This document shows positions 7,921 through 10,291 of a stretch of 10,291 bases of DNA, piece by piece (position 1 is the first letter of the stretch; each line of letters opens with the position of its first letter). The translations under genes were made by a program, and so were the position numbers. The notes under the pieces were generated by a model. It was not told the origin of the DNA and searched no databases. It saw only the letters and a list, made by a program, of their open reading frames with translations. The stretch is from Diplodia intermedia (taxonomy: Eukaryota > Ascomycota > Dothideomycetes > Botryosphaeriales > Botryosphaeriaceae), in assembly GCA_021495925.1 (NCBI GenBank), contig JAKEKT010000192.1:1-10291 (forward strand), given 5' to 3'.

Positions 7921-8146
7921 AAAACTAGGTATTTCGATAAATACTATTTACCTAAATACTCTACTTTATAATATATTTATCTAAATACCTAGTTTCGCCC
8001 GTTTTATAATTTATAAGAAAATGCATAAAAAGTTATGCTTAAAAGTAGGGTATTTAGGTAAATTTTATAAAAACTAGGTATTTAGATAAGGGTATAGGTA
8101 TTTTAGAAATTATTTTTAAAAAACTAGGTATTTTAGTAATTTACTA
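7911..8146. repeat. Right terminal inverted repeat of MULE-2
   Basis: Inverse complement of 4250-4472. Four copies of AAACTAGGTATTT lie at 7922, 7983 (inverted), 8071 and 8121, so each terminal repeat contains smaller inverted repeats of its own. Confidence 0.85.
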
Positions 8147-8155
8147 TCTAGAATC
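8147..8155. repeat. 9-bp target site duplication of MULE-2, right copy
   Basis: TCTAGAATC, identical to 4241-4249. Keeping one copy joins LINE ORF1 in frame across the insertion. Confidence 0.85.
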
Positions 8156-9828
8156 TCTAGAATCCTTCTATATATAAAATAGACCTTCTTATAGATTTCT
8201 CTTAAATAAATCTTAATTTATTCTTAATAATATCTATTCTAGAACCTTCTAAGCTCGGAAAACGCCCTAGAAAAGCCTTTTCTAGCGAAAATTCGCTTAA
8301 TTTAGTAGATTTTCTAGTAAATTCTACTAAATTACCCTTAAATTTAGAAAATTTAGCGTAGTTTCGTTCTAAACTATCTAAATTTATAAACTCTTAAGAT
8401 ATTCTACTTATAGCCCGCGATCTAGTACGAAAAGCAGTCGATTTAGTCTAGAATTATAAAGAAGAATCGCGTCTTTTAGATCTTTTAGAGATCTTTCGCG
8501 AATATTTAGAAAAAGAGCGCCTAAATTTTACTAGTATAATTATTAGTAATAATACTAGGCGTCTTAAAGTAGTAGTAGCTAAAGTAACTAGGGCTTTTAT
8601 CTACGCGTAGATGGCTATAAGCACTCTAACTAGTTTAGAGTAAACTAGTAATTTAAAAAATTCGACTTAAAAGACGCGATTTAGACGAATTTTACTCTAG
8701 AAACCCTCTTAGGCCTAAGTAGAGTAAATTAGTAATTTATAGAATTCGACTTAAATAGCTAGTTTAGATCTAATTTTATAATCTACTAATTTATTCTACT
8801 TTACTAACCCTTCTAGAACTAAGCTAAAGAATATAAAATCGAGATAGATTATACTTTTAGAGTTAACTACTATTAATTTTACTATTCTCTTATAGATATG
8901 TAACGTTTTTAACGAGACCTTTATAAAAAAGAAAGTAAAAGAACTCGTTATTATTATAATTTCTCTTTTTCTAAAGAAAAATATAGTAATTACTACTATT
9001 CTCGACTTCTTAGCTAAATTCTTACTTAAAAATAAGAATATCTAGACTAATATTATTCTCTATAAGTTAGTAATTACTAATACTCTCTAGTATAAAGTTA
9101 CGATTTATAGGGTTCTTATCTATCTAGACCTATAGATTATAAAAGATAAAATTTTATCTTTTAATAATCTATAAATTACTAGAACACTCTACTAGCTTTC
9201 TTAAGCTAGTAAATAAGAAAATTTAATAGTAGACTTAATCTACGTTACTTTTATAATCTAAGCTAACTAGAAAAAGACGATTTTTAATTATCTTTTACTA
9301 GCTAGTTTAAGTCTAAAAGTCGAAAAAATTTATAGTATCTCTCTTACTACGTAGTACACGCGCTACTAACGATTTAGATATCTAGATACTAGATATAATC
9401 GACTTTCTCGCTATTAACTATGCGTAGGTTTCTATTCTATAGTTAAGTACTAGTATATTTACTATAATAAGATAGAGAAAAAGTGCTCTTATCTAAGACC
9501 TATCTACGTAAATTATAAGAAACTCTATATAGTAGAGAACTCTTAATATATCTAGAAGATATAGTCTAAAAATTATATCTAATTAGATCTAATTAAGTTA
9601 AATTTCTTTTATACTATTTTTCTCTAAAAATTCTCTTTTAAAAATTATATCTATCGAAGTTCTTTAAGTTAAATTTATTTTCTACTATTTTTTTCTACTT
9701 TTTCTATATTACTTTCTAGCTAAATTAGAACTAACTATTTAGAGTATTCTTAAATTTACTATATTAGTACTATCTTTTAGTAGAAATTATATAATAATAA
9801 ATTACTCTAATTATATATTTTTTAGATT
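8156..9828 (+). pseudogene. LINE ORF1 (gag-like zinc-knuckle protein), main part, pseudogene
   Basis: ORF1 proteins of fungal LINEs bind element RNA to form the retrotransposition particle. One frame runs from 8156 to about 9828 with TAA/TAG stops but no frameshift. A basic patch G-K-R-P-R-K lies near 8255. A helical, charged region (8380-8640) includes L-V-R-K-A-V-D-L-V. A probable RNA-recognition-like segment at about 9090-9340 precedes three knuckles. The first has C-x2-C-x4-H-x4-C spacing at 9355, 9364, 9379 and 9394, with every ligand now Tyr. The second spans 9412-9456 (Cys kept at 9421) and the third 9505-9549. The tail (9550-9828) looks Ser/Pro/Thr-rich once C-to-T changes are considered. 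The MULE-2 insertion interrupts the gene upstream. The exact stop is uncertain. Confidence 0.7.
8634..8801 (+). repeat. In-frame 84-bp tandem duplication in LINE ORF1
   Basis: TAGAGTAAACTAGTAATTTA near 8636 recurs 84 bp later as TAGAGTAAATTAGTAATTTA, and similarity continues through AATTCGACTTAAA and beyond. Eighty-four bases is 28 codons, so the duplication kept the frame. It lies between the helical region and the RNA-binding region. Confidence 0.7.
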
Positions 9829-9880
9829 AGATTATCTTTAGGGCGCTCGTCTATTATAGTCTTAGACTATATACGGACGC

Positions 9881-9916
9881 TAAATAAATAAATAAACAAA
9901 TAAATAAATAAATAAA
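9881..9916 (+). repeat. (TAAA)9 tail marking the LINE 3' end
   Basis: Nine tetranucleotides, eight TAAA and one CAAA, follow ACGGACGC. Short A-rich tandem tails of this kind terminate many LINEs and arise during target-primed reverse transcription. The preceding bases (9841-9880), GGGCGCTCGT...ATACGGACGC, are unusually CG-rich for this region. They are probably the 3' end recognised by the reverse transcriptase of an autonomous relative. Confidence 0.85.
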
Positions 9917-9926
9917 GAATTTTAAA
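9912..9926. repeat. Target site duplication of the LINE, right copy
   Basis: ATAAAGAATTTTAAA, identical to 2819-2833. Its first five bases overlap the tail by microhomology. Confidence 0.8.
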
Positions 9927-10291
9927 ATAGAAAAGAATAGTAAAATTTAAATTAATTATAATTAGAATAATTATAAAGAATTAAAAAGAGAAAAAAATAG
10001 TAAAATTACTTATCTTTCTTCTATCTAATTTAAAGTAGAAATTTATATATAGATAGTTTATATTTCTAATGCGTACGCGTTTTATCGGCTCGTTTTAATA
10101 CGTAAGATTTATATCGCTATACTAGATATAATCTAGTAGCATCTCGTATAGCTTTTTAATTAAAATAGATTATACTAACTTTAAAGAGTTAAGAATCTAC
10201 TATAATAGTAGATTTCTACTATTTTTATCTATATAGAACTATTCTATTATATAGATTTAGAAAAGAGACTAAAAAGAGGCTAAAAAGAGAC
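9912..10291 (-). mobile_element. MULE-1, right segment (5' region of its transposase gene)
   Basis: This aligns with 7383-7770 of MULE-2 and begins exactly where the left segment of MULE-1 stops. The two are therefore halves of one element separated by the LINE. Like the left half it is more RIP-mutated than MULE-2: for example, MULE-2 TTCGTGTCGCTATG corresponds to TTTATATCGCTATA here. It contains upstream transposase sequence only. The subterminal 30-bp array and right inverted repeat should follow beyond the window. Confidence 0.85.

Larger units (their letters stand above)
4250..8146 (-). mobile_element. MULE-2, complete Mutator-like DNA transposon (3897 bp)
   Basis: Both ends are present. 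The left end reads TAATAAATTATCGAAATACC; the inverted right end reads TAGTAAATTACTAAAATACC, and the inverted homology continues for about 220-236 bp. An exact 9-bp duplication flanks the element. Inside is a minus-strand transposase relic, with an array-rich 5' region between the gene and the right inverted repeat. The element sits within the LINE ORF1, so it is younger than the LINE, which is itself inside MULE-1. RIP is clear but lighter than in MULE-1: more CG, TG and GG survive here at matching positions. Confidence 0.9.
8156..9911 (+). mobile_element. LINE, 3' segment (ORF1 to tail)
   Basis: This segment holds most of ORF1, a short 3' region and a tetranucleotide tail. It is strongly RIP-mutated. 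Together with 2834-2961 and 3745-4249 the LINE is only about 2.4 kb. It contains ORF1 directly followed by the tail, with no space for endonuclease and reverse transcriptase domains. A 5' truncation, the usual LINE defect, would have kept the reverse transcriptase and lost ORF1. This is therefore either an internal deletion or an ORF1-only family. Confidence 0.75.

Noticed and set aside
10194..10214. Palindrome AATCTACTA-TAA-TAGTAGATT
   Set aside because: The matching MULE-2 sequence (7665-7685) is not palindromic; the symmetry in MULE-1 arose from C-to-T and G-to-A changes.

Overview
The window is a block of nested, dead transposable elements from a filamentous ascomycete (Pezizomycotina). 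Outside one 778-bp island the DNA is very AT-rich and almost lacks CA and TG dinucleotides, while TA, CT/AG and CG persist. That is the signature of repeat-induced point mutation (RIP). RIP turned CAA, CAG and TGG codons into TAA/TAG and TGC/TGT (Cys) into TAC/TAT (Tyr). No intact protein-coding gene, tRNA or rRNA was found. The species cannot be named from this sequence.

Layout. (1) The oldest element is a Mutator-like DNA transposon (MULE-1). Its left part is 1-2833 and its right part 9912-10291; both outer ends lie outside the window. (2) MULE-1 was split by a LINE-type retroelement, now seen as 2834-2961, 3745-4240 and 8156-9911. It ends in a (TAAA)9 tail and is flanked by a 13-15 bp target duplication (2819-2833 and 9912-9926). 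The LINE carries a gag-like ORF1 with three degenerate zinc knuckles but has no room for a reverse transcriptase. (3) The LINE ORF1 was split by a second, complete MULE of the same family (MULE-2, 4250-8146, 3897 bp). It has terminal inverted repeats of about 220-236 bp and an exact 9-bp duplication TCTAGAATC on each side. (4) Separately, a GC-rich solo LTR (2962-3739, TG...CA, 5-bp duplication CTATT) sits in the 5' part of the LINE and shows no RIP.

Both MULE copies carry the same minus-strand transposase pseudogene. Its order is an N-terminal region, a DDE domain with the IxIDAT and FISDR motifs and a C-x2-H motif, a 55-58 nt intron, a SWIM zinc finger, and a long C-terminal tail with Ser/Glu/Lys-rich repeats. 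The frame holds throughout once the intron is removed, so RIP-type substitutions rather than frameshifts killed the gene. MULE-1 is more heavily mutated than MULE-2, which fits the nesting order. The unmutated LTR suggests the latest event happened after RIP stopped acting here.

The elements do not form a pathway. Their value is the layered insertion history: four events can be ordered from target duplications, reading-frame continuity and RIP load.
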